Of a stretch of 64,000 nt of DNA, positions 54,675 through 64,000 are shown one piece after another. The notes under the pieces were generated by a model. It was not told the DNA's origin. It made no database searches and worked only from the letters and a program-made list of their open reading frames with translations. A program made the translations under genes and the position numbers. Source of the stretch: Caecitellus pseudoparvulus (lineage: Eukaryota; Bigyra: Bicosoecida); NCBI GenBank assembly GCA_965644315.1, contig CBFFRQ010000041.1:1-64000 (forward strand). Direction: 5' to 3'. Each line of letters begins with the position of its first letter. Within the stretch, counting starts at the first letter, position 1.

Positions 54675-55298
54675 TCAGGCGCCCGCGTCGGGCTTGTCCG
54701 AGCAGCCGCAATCCCCCCACCGCTCCTTCAGCGCAGCAGGTTCGCAGGAGAAGGGCGTCTTCCCCAGTCGCACGTTGACTTCGTTGTGCCTGTGGCAGAA
54801 CCATGCCACAAGGGCTGGACCGGAGTGCGTCGTGGGGGGGCTGCGAGCCAGCATCTCCCGGAAGTGCCCCGCGCACTCTGAGCAGGGGTAGAACTGGCCC
54901 AAGGAGTGAATGAAAGCCTGCATGTCCTGTTCCTGCTGCCTGGATGGCTCTGCCGGGTACTGCGCTGCCATGCGGTGCAGGAGCGTCCAGGACGACCGAC
55001 CCAGCTGCTGCCGAGTGGGGATGGCGCCCGATGCGAAGCCGCGCAGGGCGCTGTCGCTGTCTCGGCCTGGCCCGCCCACCACAAAGCCCAGCACTGCGAG
55101 GCAGATGACTGCAGCAGCCACGCCCAGCACGCGCAACGGCAGCACCACCTCACATGCGTCGCCGTTCCGCCTGCACAACATGCCTGATGCAGGACCGATT
55201 TCCGCGAGTGCGCCGAGCTTGCACAGCGGCCCTTCACAACCTCGAGGGCCCACGTGTGTCAGACAGAGTGCAGCGAGCATCACCTGTGGCCAGTGCAT
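54675..55298 (-). CDS. ERV/ALR-type FAD sulfhydryl oxidase with N-terminal membrane segment
   Basis: The C-terminal domain is ERV/ALR: LGRSSWTLLHRMAAQYP, FIHSLGQFYPCSECAGHFRE with the redox CxxC, and WFCHRHNEVNVRLGK for FAD binding. The ATG at 55298 begins MHWPQVMLAALCLTHVGPRG, a possible signal peptide, and VLGVAAAVICLAVLGFVVGG is a membrane helix before the catalytic domain; 207 residues. ERV/ALR enzymes pass electrons from dithiols to oxygen or cytochrome c, in the mitochondrial intermembrane space (Erv1) or the ER (Erv2). The membrane anchor favours a secretory-pathway Erv2-like role, by inference. The last residues, WGDCGCSDKPD, may supply the shuttle cysteines. Confidence 0.87.
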   Translation of the reverse strand: MHWPQVMLAALCLTHVGPRGCEGPLCKLGALAEIGPASGMLCRRNGDACEVVLPLRVLGVAAAVICLAVLGFVVGGPGRDSDSALRGFASGAIPTRQQLGRSSWTLLHRMAAQYPAEPSRQQEQDMQAFIHSLGQFYPCSECAGHFREMLARSPPTTHSGPALVAWFCHRHNEVNVRLGKTPFSCEPAALKERWGDCGCSDKPDAGA

Positions 55299-55689
55299 CC
55301 CGTGGGGGGGAAATGTGGCGAGAGGTGCAGCTGTGCCGCACCAGCAGGCACGCCCCCGCTGCCCGACTCCATCAACCAAGCAAGGCGAGGACAAAAGCTG
55401 CAGCTGCAGAGCCACGGTGTGGGGAGGAGCCTCCTTCGCGCACGCAGAGCGGCACTGAGCAGGACCCGCCACAAGCGGCCAGCCACATAAACTTCGACAA
55501 ACATGCTCCCCTTTCTTTGTATCCGCCTACGCCTCCCTGCCTTGCCATCACCTCTGCCGGTGCTTGAGCGGTGCATGGGCTGAGCCAGCTCCTCACTTGA
55601 CAAGGAGGAGAATCAACGCCGGTCTTCCTTGCCTGGCGCCCTTGACGAGGAGCCCTGCGGCAGCCACGGCAGGAAAGGAAACCATCCAC
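55299..55689. other. Intergenic region upstream of the oxidase gene
   Basis: About 390 bp. It should contain the oxidase promoter. No clear gene, TATA box or repeat. Confidence 0.35.
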
Positions 55690-56550
55690 ATGCAAGTTCA
55701 TGTCCCTGCCCCCGTGCAGCTTCTGGAGCCGCTCCCTGGCGCGGGTCTGCCCGGCACAAGCGCCCGCCGTTGTCGCAGCAGCGCGGCAGGAGGCAGCATC
55801 GACGCTGGCGGGCGCCCCTCCCTGCCACCCCTGCTGCAGCCCCCACAAAGTGCCGCAGACGGTGCCGAACACATGTCTGCGGGTGCCAGCAGGGCCAGCC
55901 GCAGTCCTTTTCTCCGTGCTGGCTCCGAGGCAGCAGCAGTGCGCGGCCGGCGCCCAGCCACCCTGCAGCCCCTCCCGCCAGGCAGCACATCGGGGCTGTC
56001 GGCGTCGCCCAGCTGCAGCTCCGGCCGGTACAGCCCTGCTGCCATGTCTCCATCACACCTCATTTCCCCTCCCCGAGCTGGGCGGCGCAGGGGAGACCGC
56101 CTGGCCCCCCTGCCTGTGCGCCATGGAGGGCTGCTTCCACAGGAAGCTTCCTCACCCGCCAGCCCTCAGTTGGCACCAGCGCCCAGCGCTGTGCAGTTGC
56201 CACCCATGGAAACCCCCATTGACGATCCACATGCCCCCTTACACCCCGACACCCACCAGGCTGCCGAAACTGCACCGCCGCTGGCCTGGGCGCTTGCTGC
56301 AACGCGAAGCAGGTCCCCTGTCGAGCCGACCTGCGGTACGCAGGCCGGCAGGGCTGCAACTCCCCCTCGAGAGGCGGCCCTACGGCCAGGACAGTGCAGG
56401 ACGCCCTTGCGTGGCGTGGGGCAGAGCGGCACCCCCCCCAGCATGCCGCACAGAGCCCACAGAGGCGGCAGTGGCTCGCACTGCGCCGCCTCCAGCCCCC
56501 GCTTCGCGCATGTGCGGAACATGCCGAGTTTGTCAGATGACCCTTGCTAG
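55690..56550 (+). CDS. Possible disordered Pro/Ser-rich protein
   Basis: An ATG-led frame of 286 codons with a low-complexity but fairly regular composition: PSLPPLLQPPQ, SPSHLISPPRAGRRRGDRL and TPLRGVGQSGTPPSMPHR. There is no known domain, signal peptide or membrane segment. Other frames here are also open because of high GC, so coding status is uncertain. The repeated short SPxx and RxxTP contexts look like phosphorylation-prone disordered sequence. It lies 236 bp before the pseudokinase gene on the same strand and could be a 5' part of it, though I see no clear splice link. Confidence 0.35.
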   Translation: MQVHVPAPVQLLEPLPGAGLPGTSARRCRSSAAGGSIDAGGRPSLPPLLQPPQSAADGAEHMSAGASRASRSPFLRAGSEAAAVRGRRPATLQPLPPGSTSGLSASPSCSSGRYSPAAMSPSHLISPPRAGRRRGDRLAPLPVRHGGLLPQEASSPASPQLAPAPSAVQLPPMETPIDDPHAPLHPDTHQAAETAPPLAWALAATRSRSPVEPTCGTQAGRAATPPREAALRPGQCRTPLRGVGQSGTPPSMPHRAHRGGSGSHCAASSPRFAHVRNMPSLSDDPC

Positions 56551-56786
56551 CAATGCATGTGTGCAGGAGTTGCCTGCTGCCCTTGCCTTGCTTGAAGAGG
56601 CGGCACGCTGTGCCTGCCACGCCGGTGCTCAGAACTGCCCTTGCCGCAAAACCGCACACACACGGGACCCTGTAAAACCCGAAATGGTTCCCCGTGGGGC
56701 TGTGTGGCCACTGTGCTGCCTGCCCAAGAAGCAGGAGCAGCGTGGGCGGCACGGTGCCTGGCGTGTGGGCCGCGAGCCAGCCAAGC

Positions 56787-59700
56787 ATGAGCGGCGGGGG
56801 CCAGCACCAAGGCGGAGGTGGGAGCCAGGCCAGTGCAGCAGGCGGCAACAATGCTGCCCTGCAACTGGACGCCACTATACGAGCCCTGGAGCACAGCCAC
56901 CTGACGAGCCGGACGCTGTCCCTGGCGGACTTCGTGCTCACAGGGCCGCCAGCCACACTGGGCAGCGACGTCAAGCTGCTGTACGCCAAGTGTTCTCGGG
57001 CTGGCCTGCCCCAGGCCGACAAGGTGTACCTCCTCAAGGTGTGTGGCTGCATCGCCGCCCTGCTGGCGCTTCGCGCTGCTGCAGAGCGTGCCGCGGGGCT
57101 TGCCGCAAGTGGCAGCGTTTTGCTGCACGTGTCCGTGCAAAGCCACTGCCCTGCCACCACCCGCAGGTCTTCCCAGCAGAGGCGAGCCATGCATACGAGA
57201 ATGAGCTGGAGGTGGCTGTGAGCCTGCCTGCTCACCCGTACGTGTCACACACCTGGACTGCCTTCCAGGCCAGCCCTCCACACCCCTGTACGTGCTGCGA
57301 GAGAGGCAAGCGAAACGCTGCTCTTCCGCAGCCAGCCACGCTGCCCTGCGCTCCCCTGCAGTTGACGGAGCACTGAAGGACTTCGGGGAGGCCCTTGTCA
57401 TCGTCCAAGACAGCCACCCTGCCAACCTCAGCCAGCTGGAAGCTGAGCCGTCTGCTTGCTCCCTCCCCGTGTTCATGCGCACTGGGCTGTGTTTGCTGGA
57501 GGTGAGGAGGTCGGAGCCGCGCCGCCGTGCAGCGCCGCCACGCGCACCACGCCCCACCCCCTCCGCAGGCCCTGTCCTTCTTGAAAGCCCAGGGGGTCAT
57601 CCAGCCTTACCTGCAGTCCAGCCACGTCGGCATCACTCACAAAGGGCACCCCGTCCTGCAGAACCTCGTCGGCGCCCTCACCTGCCGCATCTCTGCCGGC
57701 GACACCGGCGGCGCCGCCAAACTCTCTGCGCCGGCGCGGGACGTCGTCGCAGCAGCTGCAGCAGCCACGTCAGGCGAGGTGCCTGACTCCGCCGCTGCCC
57801 TCGCGCGCTTCCCGCCGCTGTGCATGCTGGCGCCGGAAGTGCTCACGGGCGTGCTGCAGAGCTGGGAGGGCGGCGCCGACCTGCCAGTGGACGTGTCCGC
57901 CCAGGCGTCCTTCCTCGCGGGGCAGCTCCTGCATCGTATCGTGAGTGGGCGCCCACCCCTGCCCGAGTACCCCTGGCGGTACCTCACAGGCGGCGGGGGG
58001 GGGCAAGGACCGCAGTCCCTCACTTACGAGGTGGGGTGGCTGAACCAGCTGCCCTCGCACATCCCACCCCACCTGGCCTCCACCGTGGCACACCTCCTCG
58101 CGCCCATGCCCTCTCAGCGCATGCCCATCGAAGTGGCCGTGCGCACGTTCGCTCAGATGGGGGCTGCCGGCATCGGCGTGCCCCCCCCCCTCCCCCTCGT
58201 CGCTCGCCTGCTGCTGCTGACGGTGCAGCCCACAGTCACGCCAGTGGCAGACATTCCCGTGGGAAGCGATTGCCCGCGAGGAGCAGCTGCTGTCCTGCAC
58301 GCGGCCCCCCCCGTCCGCATCCCTGTGCCCGTGTGGCCGTCAGACAGCGTGGGGGCAGTGGCGCAGCGGGCCGCGCACCTGGCAGGCTACTCCTGTGGCA
58401 TCCACCGCCCCGAGGTGCGCCTGGTGCTGCCAGCCGCCCCCTCAGCGGCGCTGGATGACGCCCTGGGCACAGTTGCAGACGTCGTCTTCTCTCGCCCGGC
58501 GTGCTTCACGGGACCAGGCTCCCTGGCCGCCGCAGACCTGGCGCCCCTCCCGCACTGCTCTGTCGGCGTCGTGTACATCAACGCGCCCCTGCTGTCCGCG
58601 TGTGCTGCCAAGGAGGGGCGCGACGAGCCCCAAGCTGCGTCGCAGGGACCGCAGGAGGCGCCAACTGCCAGCCCCGGCGCCGACAGCACCGCCTACACGC
58701 CGGCCGTGTCCGACGGGCTGGGCGCGTTCGGCGCAAGCAGCGTGGAGGGGGGGCTCAGTGGTGGCATGTACCTGGGACTGGGCGGCGTCTCCGGCATGTT
58801 TGGAGACCTCGGCTCAGGCTTCGGCTCAGCCCTGCTGGCGCCGGACATGGAGTCTATGCTGCAGCAGGCAGGCACGGCCGCCGTGCCGCCAGGCCTGCCT
58901 GGCGCAGACCCACCCAAGACCTTCACCGTCACCCCCGGGCCGCCTCTGACTGGCTTCATGGAGTCCTTCACGCCCCCTGACTTCCCCGCCTCCGCCCTGG
59001 AGGCCCCCTCGACAGGCGAGGATGCTACGGAGGGAATAGTTGTCACTGCCATCCATCCCAGCCAACTTCCCCCAGCCCTCCAACCCACCACCAGCAGCCC
59101 CCCACCTGAGCAGGACAAACCTGCCCCGGCAGCTTCAGGGGGCTGGGCCAGTGTCGCGAAGCGCGCTGCTGAGCGTAGCAGTGCCGGGGACGACTCCGCA
59201 CCCACTTCCACGGGCGTGGCCGCGGCTGCCGGAGCCGAGGCGCCGATGGCCCGCCCAGACAGCCACAGCTCCAGCGCCAAGGTGCCCCCTGGCTCCCTGG
59301 GGGCGGACTGCGCGTGGCGCACGCTGCCAGACGTGGACATGGCGGAGGAAGTGTCCCGGCGGTGTGGCGTGGTGGTGGCGGCCGTGAAGGCGGGCAAGAC
59401 CTTCACCCGCCTGGCCAACCTGCGGGACGGGCTGCGGGACATGCAGGACCGCACGCACACACGGGATGAGGCGTCCCTGCTGGCGCTCAGCGCACAGGGC
59501 TTCCTGCAGGCGTCCATGGCCGCCCTGGAGATGGGCCGCCTGCGGGACGCTTCCTGCGCCAGCTTCGCGCTGCAGTGCCTGGGCAACCTGGCCATGCAGC
59601 AGGAAGTGCGGCAGGAAGCGGCGGACGCAGGCGCCATTGAGAGTGTCGTTGCCACCATGCAGACGTACAGCTCCAACGCACGGGTGCTGAAGGACGCCGT

Positions 59701-60157
59701 GGTGGCCCTGCGCCACCTCGCGTACGAAAACGACGGCAACAAGTTCCGCATCGTGTCCTCTGGCGCAGTGACCGCCGTCGTCGCAGCCATGCAGTCCTGC
59801 CCTGACTCCGCCCAGGTGCAGCGGCAGTGCTGCAGCGCCATGGGCATCTTTGCCGTGCACTCCAGCAAGGGCGACGTGGCCAAGCAGACCATCACTGATG
59901 CAGGGGGTGTGGCAGCCATCCTGGCCGCCGTGCGGCAGCACTCGGAGGACCCCGTCGTCATCGCCGCCGCGTTCAAGACCCTGGGCACCCTGGTGCACTT
60001 GCCTGCTGCCCGGGACGCAGCCCAGGCAGACGGCGTGGAAGAACTCATGCAGGAGGTGTCTGGCTGGGCAGACGCACAGGGCAGTCGGCAGGTGCAGGAA
60101 GCCATCCGCCTTGCTGCTCGCCGGCTGCGCGGGTCTGCGGGTGCCGGCAAAAGGTAG
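56787..60157 (+). CDS. Pseudokinase with C-terminal armadillo repeats
   Basis: Exons 56787-57038, 57167-57287, 57362-57501 and 57569-60157 give 1,033 residues. A protein-kinase-like fold spans about 45-290. The beta3 lysine motif is KVYLLK|VFP (Lys84), the helix C region is YENELEVA, and HPYVSHTWTAF follows. But the HRD loop reads GVIQPYLQSSHVGIT and the DFG position reads LQNLVG, so catalytic residues are missing. The C-lobe still has LCMLAPEVLTG (APE) and SFLAGQLLHRIVSGRPPLP. A long Pro/Ser/Ala-rich region leads to armadillo repeats from about 760 to 1020: ASFALQCLGNLAMQQEVRQE, AVVALRHLAYENDGNKFRIV, CCSAMGIFAVHSSKGDVAKQ. Likely a scaffold rather than an enzyme. Confidence 0.85.
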
Positions 60158-60228
60158 TCGCCAGCGTGCGTGTCTGTCATTAATGCAGCTGGTCGTGTGT
60201 CGCGCAGTGCATTGCAAGTTGGGGTCGC

Positions 60229-60958
60229 TCAAGCCACCTTCTGGATCTTCTGATGCTCCCACTCCCGCCCACACAGCGGGCACACGTTCCGGGTCTTCAA
60301 CCAGCGCTGGATGCACTCCAAGTGGAAGCAGTGGTTGCACGTGCCCCAAGAGATGGTCACTTCCGACACGCCCAGCGCTTGGTGGTCGATGCTAGGCTCA
60401 TACAGCGAGTTCCTGCAGATGGCGCAGTTCTCCTGCGAAACCAGCGCCGCGTCAGCAATGCGTGGCACGCCGTCGCGTCACACAGCGCCCCCGCGCGAGG
60501 CCTGCCGGGTGCACTGCAGCCCTTGTGCAGACAAACACCTTGGCGGCGCAATGCAACAGCGGTAAAGGCTGGCGCCGCTGCACGGACGCAACTTGGCCAA
60601 GGCGTGGTGGCCTCAGAGAAACGCGGGAGTACCCCACACAAGCCAAGCTCGACAAGCACCCTTCCCGGAATCCAGCGCACGCACCTGATCGTTGTCCCAA
60701 CTCCACATGCCGATGGGAATCCACTTCTTCACCTGCGAGGACACAGCGCCGTCACATGGTGCTGCAAAGGCTCCCGGAAGCGGTGCAGGCGTGCAGACAC
60801 GCCGCCGCCCGTACCTGGAAGCGCTGCTCCCCCTCGGGGCCTGTACACGCGAAGCGGAGAAACTCCGTGCAGCTGTGTGCATGTGACACTAATTTCTTGC
60901 TTTGGGCACACGCACCTGCGCCTGCGCCCGCTGTGGCAGGAGCTGCTGCTGCTGCCAT
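60229..60958 (-). CDS. RBX1: RING-H2 cullin ligase subunit RBX1
   Basis: Four exons give 106 residues (human RBX1 has 108): 60916-60958, 60815-60840 (26 nt), 60685-60732 and 60229-60432. After an Ala-rich start, [21 protein letters not shown] matches the beta-strand that RBX1 inserts into the cullin. The RING-H2 follows: [43 protein letters not shown]1 recruits the E2 and NEDD8 machinery to cullin-RING ubiquitin ligases in nucleus and cytosol. Two oddities: the final RING ligand is Cys (CPLC) where RBX1 usually has Asp, and the residues aligned with the extra zinc site of human RBX1 are replaced. The WSWD segment and length favour RBX1 over APC11; RBX2 is a less likely alternative. Confidence 0.92.
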
Positions 60959-61186
60959 CTTGGTGAACCTGGATGTCCTACTGCGCCGCTCTCGCGACAG
61001 TGGGCTGCGTGCTGTTGAGAGGCCTTGGGGGGGCCTGCGGGGCTGCTCGCGAAAGCTCAGCTGTTGCTGAATTCAACTCGTGCGAAGGGTGCATTGGCTA
61101 CCGGCATTTTGCCCTGTGGCTGCACTTGCTTCGCCCGGGCGCCGGCACAGCTGTCTCAAGTGTGCCGCGCAGCGTGCCTGCACGCC

Positions 61187-62193
61187 TCACATGGCAGCTG
61201 CCAACTGGGCGTCAGACACGTAGTGCCCGCCGGCAGCGCAGCGGAAGCCACCCTCCACCTGGCGCCAAGGGTATCCAGACACGCAGCTGCCGACGCGCTG
61301 CAGGGCGGCCTGCTGCTCCGGCGTGGGTCCAGGGGGCGTCAGGTCCACGACGACGTCGCGCAGGATCTCCTCTGCCTTTTCCTTGTCTGAGGAGAAGGAG
61401 AAGGACGCCACGATGGTCAGCTTGTTCTGGGGGTCCTGGATGAACGCCTTCATGTGCGGCAGCAGCTCCATCTGGTCGCTGGACATGCCGAACTTCTGCA
61501 GCACCTCCACAATCTGGGTGCAGGGCATGTCGTACACGAGCTTGGGCCCCACGAACAGCTGCAGGGCCTCTGCCTTGTCCGAGGAGAAGTCGAACGCCTC
61601 CAGCACCTGCACCAGCTGGTCGGCGTCCAGGGGTGGGTTGGGCTTCTCCGCAACTTCCGCCTTGAGGGCCTCCAGGCGGTCAGAGGACATGGAGCAGTCC
61701 GCCAGGCGTGCAAGCAGCGCTGCCATGTCCTCCTCGGACCGGTGGCCGTCGTCCTCGATGGCGTGCACCTGCAGCGTGCCGGCCTTGGCCGGCGAGAAGC
61801 CGCCCAGCAGGGCTAGCGCCGCCTCTTTGTCGCTCGAGAAGGAGAACACCTCCCCCACGACGTCTGCATCGCCGGGGTTGCTCACGTGGCCTTCAAATTC
61901 CTTCAGTGCGTCCAACTGTGCCGCAGGCAGCAATACTTGCCGTGAGCAGGCACACGCGCAGGATGGCTGCCGCTGCGGGGCGGCCCGCGCTGCGTCCGTA
62001 CCTTGTCAGAGTCCATGCTGAAGCACTCGAGCAGCTTGGCAACTTGCTCCGTGGTGAAGACGAAGTTCTGCACCAGGGTCTTCACAAAGGCGATTTGAGT
62101 TGAAGTGAAGCCGCCGTCCCCAACCACTGCGACGGAGGTCTCCAACTGCTCCTCGCTCATCTCCACGCCCACTGCACCTCCTTGAGCAGCCAT
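61187..62193 (-). CDS. DUF4476 repeat protein
   Basis: Exon 1 62002-62193 and exon 2 61187-61915 (86-bp intron) give 306 residues. About six copies of a 40-residue helical unit end in a signature seen as FSMDSDK, FSFSSDK, CSMSSDR, FDFSSDK, FGMSSDQ and FSFSSDK. This is the DUF4476 pattern, known from Bacteroidota and scattered protists. The first intron falls exactly after the first SDK. The C terminus, SGYPWRQVEGGFRCAAGGHY, is a distinct small module often found with this domain, rich in aromatic residues. No signal peptide, so probably cytosolic. Function unknown. Confidence 0.85.
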
Positions 62194-63162
62194 GTTGTTT
62201 GGGGGTTGGTTCTGCGAGGAGCGCAGCGAGGTGTGCACGGTGTGTGGCCTTGCAGCCCTAGGGCGCCTTCGATGCGGGAAACACGGAGGCGCCACGCCGC
62301 GCCTCGCTGCAGCCATGCAGGCTGACACACGCAACACACATGAAGGGGAAAAGTAGTCCACGAAGGGATCCGTGTTGTGTGCTCGGATTGGCGTTTGGGT
62401 GCTGCGTGTGGGACTTGAATTGTGTGCAACGCGCAAGTATGCCGCTCCCGAGCCACCACGCCAACTCATGAAACGGCTGCCCTGACACCCCCCCGACCGA
62501 CATGCCGCCGCCGCCACGAAGCTTGCGGGGCTTGGCACTGCACCAGCTCTCACAGAGCGCCGGCCCGCCCCTCTCCAAGGTGCATAAACAGCAATGCTTC
62601 GATACCTTGCAAGGTTGAAGCGTCTTCTCGACATGCTGTACTTCGGAGCCAGTTGCAGTGAGGTGCCGGTTTCGGCGCTCGCAAGCGCCCACCCACGAGC
62701 TTGCCGGGCCCAAGGCTTACGAGGGCCGCCCCACATCCTAGCCAGGTGCTCTATGCCATGAAATGCTAGCCCGATGAATGCTAGGGCGTCACGTGGTTGA
62801 GGTAGCCTGCATGGCGAGTGCTGGAAGCGGCTGAACCGTGGCGAGTCCGGTGCCAGCGCAAGAAGTACCTTGACCCTGCCTTCCTGGTGCATGGCGCGCA
62901 GCTCTTTCCGGGAACAGCCTTGACGCCCATGACAGAGGACTGGACAGGCTTCGACTGGGGTGGTCAGCCGCGCTCCAACATGCCCCAGCAGCAAGCCCCA
63001 CAAACCAAGCACAGCTTCAAACAACAAACCCCTTGCACATGTTGGCACTTGACCCCCTTGCAAGCCTCTGTTTCTCGCTGCCCACCCAGCACTGTTTGTC
63101 CACTGCAACGGGCAAGGCCTGCACCAGCTCCGTGCGGCCGACACACTCCCAGCCCACAAGAC
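62194..63162. other. 970-bp divergent intergenic region
   Basis: The longest gene-free stretch outside the retroelements, lying between DUF4476 and UEV gene starts. Long open frames cross it on the minus strand, but they lack domain sense and reflect GC content. No tRNA, repeat or TATA box seen. An unrecognised small spliced gene cannot be excluded. Confidence 0.4.
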
Positions 63163-63790
63163 ATGGCTGCAGGCAGCGTCCCACGCAACTTCAAGCTGCT
63201 GGATGAGCTGGAGGATGCCGAGCGGAGCCAGGAAGGCATGGCGGACATTTCCCTTGGTGGGTAGCGCTTTCTCTGGGCTGCAAGAGACTGTGCGGAAACT
63301 GCGCCACCACGCCTTCCCGCCCACTGCACGCCAGGCCTCGTGACGCTGGAGGACACGCTGATGAACAACTGGCAGGGCACCATTGTGCAGGCGGCAGTGA
63401 GTGGTGCCTGCTGCCTGGCTGGTGGTGCAGGCACCCCCAGCACTGGCACCCGCATGTCGCTCGCAGGGAGGTGGCTCAGACGTCCGTGTTTGGTTCCTGT
63501 CCTTGGTGGCTGGCCCTGACTACCCCACACAGTGCCCCACCATCAAGTTCACGTCCAAGATCAACATGACGGGTGTGGACAGCAAGGGCAACGTGAGCGG
63601 AGCGGCGCGCCAGTGCATTGCCGGCGTCCACACACACCCCACCCACACAAGCACACAGGTGGACCCCTCCAAGATTGCATACTTGAAGGACTGGCAGCCA
63701 AGCAACACCCTGAAGGGGGCACTGACTGCCATCAAGGCTGCCATTGGCTCTGCCCCTCGCTCGCAGCCGGAGGACGGCGAGACGTATTGA
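63163..63790 (+). CDS. UBE2V: Ubiquitin E2 variant UEV/MMS2
   Basis: Exons 63163-63256, 63335-63396, 63467-63592 and 63659-63790 give 137 residues. The start VPRNFKLLDELEDAERSQEG, then LVTLEDTLMNNWQGTIVQA, GPDYPTQCPTIKFTSKINM and IAYLKDWQPSNTLKGALTAI follow MMS2/UEV1 closely. The active-site cysteine of true E2 enzymes is absent, as expected: the region reads VDPSKIAYLKDW. UEV proteins pair with Ubc13 to build Lys63-linked ubiquitin chains in DNA damage tolerance and signalling. It lacks the extended N terminus of UEV1A, so it is MMS2-like. Convergent with NDUFS7, stops 24 bp apart. Confidence 0.95.
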
Positions 63791-63814
63791 CAGGGAATGC
63801 ATTGCTGAGCCTGC

Positions 63815-64000
63815 TCATTTGCGCATCTTCAGCAGCAGCCCCCGGTTGCCTTTGATCTTCTTCTGCAGCTGCAGCAGGCCGTACAGCAGGGCCTCAGCGG
63901 TGGGCGGGCAGCCAGGCACGTACACGTCCACAGGCACAATCTTGTCACAACCCCGGACAACTGAGTAGGAGTAGTGGTAGTAGCCGCCGCCGTTGGCACA
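63815..64000 (-). CDS. NDUFS7: NADH:ubiquinone oxidoreductase subunit NDUFS7/PSST, 3' part
   Basis: The last 61 codons are in the window and run off its right edge. [20 protein letters not shown] and [20 protein letters not shown] are hallmark sequence of the complex I subunit that carries iron-sulfur cluster N2. Cys in CANGG, RGCDK and PGCPP are present; the latter two contexts belong to the cluster-binding region. It acts in the matrix arm of mitochondrial complex I, next to the quinone site. The C-terminal tail, [14 protein letters not shown], is basic. A nuclear copy of this gene is usual in eukaryotes. Confidence 0.96.
   Translation of the reverse strand, partial: CANGGGYYHYSYSVVRGCDKIVPVDVYVPGCPPTAEALLYGLLQLQKKIKGNRGLLLKMRK

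Noticed and set aside
56060-57557. Two minus-strand open frames of 391 and 336 codons opposite the pseudokinase 5' region
   Set aside because: No domain, irregular cysteine- and arginine-rich composition typical of antisense GC-rich frames, and they overlap well-supported plus-strand exons.
61903-63324. A 473-codon minus-strand open frame spanning the DUF4476 promoter region
   Set aside because: It runs through the DUF4476 first exon and unrelated intergenic DNA, has no domain, and reflects the low stop frequency at high GC.

Overview
The window comes from a GC-rich, compact nuclear genome of a eukaryote, probably a single-celled protist or alga. Genes are split by short GT-AG introns, mostly 65-100 bp, and many neighbours are only tens of bases apart. 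The gene content is eukaryotic throughout: LAS1, HSBP1, MetAP2, PSMD9, RBX1, UEV/MMS2 and a nuclear NDUFS7. I cannot place the lineage more closely from sequence alone. The standard genetic code fits every gene.

Bases 1-10531 are a head-to-tail array of two related but diverged non-LTR retroelements of the endonuclease/reverse-transcriptase/zinc-knuckle type. Each ends in a roughly 185-nt segment that folds into the same multi-stem RNA, followed directly by a C-rich telomere-like tail (CTAACCCCTAACC). The tail of the left element abuts the 5' end of the right one. The tail of the right element abuts a membrane-protein gene that is cut off mid-coding. Orientation, tails and truncation all fit retroelements added onto a chromosome end, facing as Drosophila telomeric elements do. 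A 154-bp satellite lies in the 3' part of the left element. A third, diverged copy of the 3' RNA sits just upstream of the left element's terminal one.

Bases 10532-26448, minus strand, hold a truncated membrane-protein paralogue, a frameshifted ankyrin-repeat gene, and one giant gene of about 4,700 codons. The giant gene encodes a signal peptide, FG-GAP repeats, a mucin-like tandem repeat, a cysteine-rich stretch and about nine membrane segments. The truncated paralogue shares its cysteine/membrane module.

Bases 27086-64000 are dense housekeeping and signalling genes: LAS1, an O-fucosyltransferase-like protein, a tail-anchored protein, a BK/Slo-like K+ channel, HSBP1, an unknown protein, MetAP2, PSMD9, a DUF4349 protein, an SPFH protein, an EF-hand protein, a GT32 glycosyltransferase, a triple-WW/PH protein, a coiled-coil protein, an ankyrin-histone deacetylase, an ERV/ALR sulfhydryl oxidase, a pseudokinase-armadillo protein, RBX1, a DUF4476 repeat protein, UEV/MMS2 and the 3' end of NDUFS7. 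Several pairs are convergent with overlapping or nearly touching stop codons. No operon-like functional grouping is evident. Splice junctions were assigned by eye from consensus sites, reading-frame continuity and family conservation.
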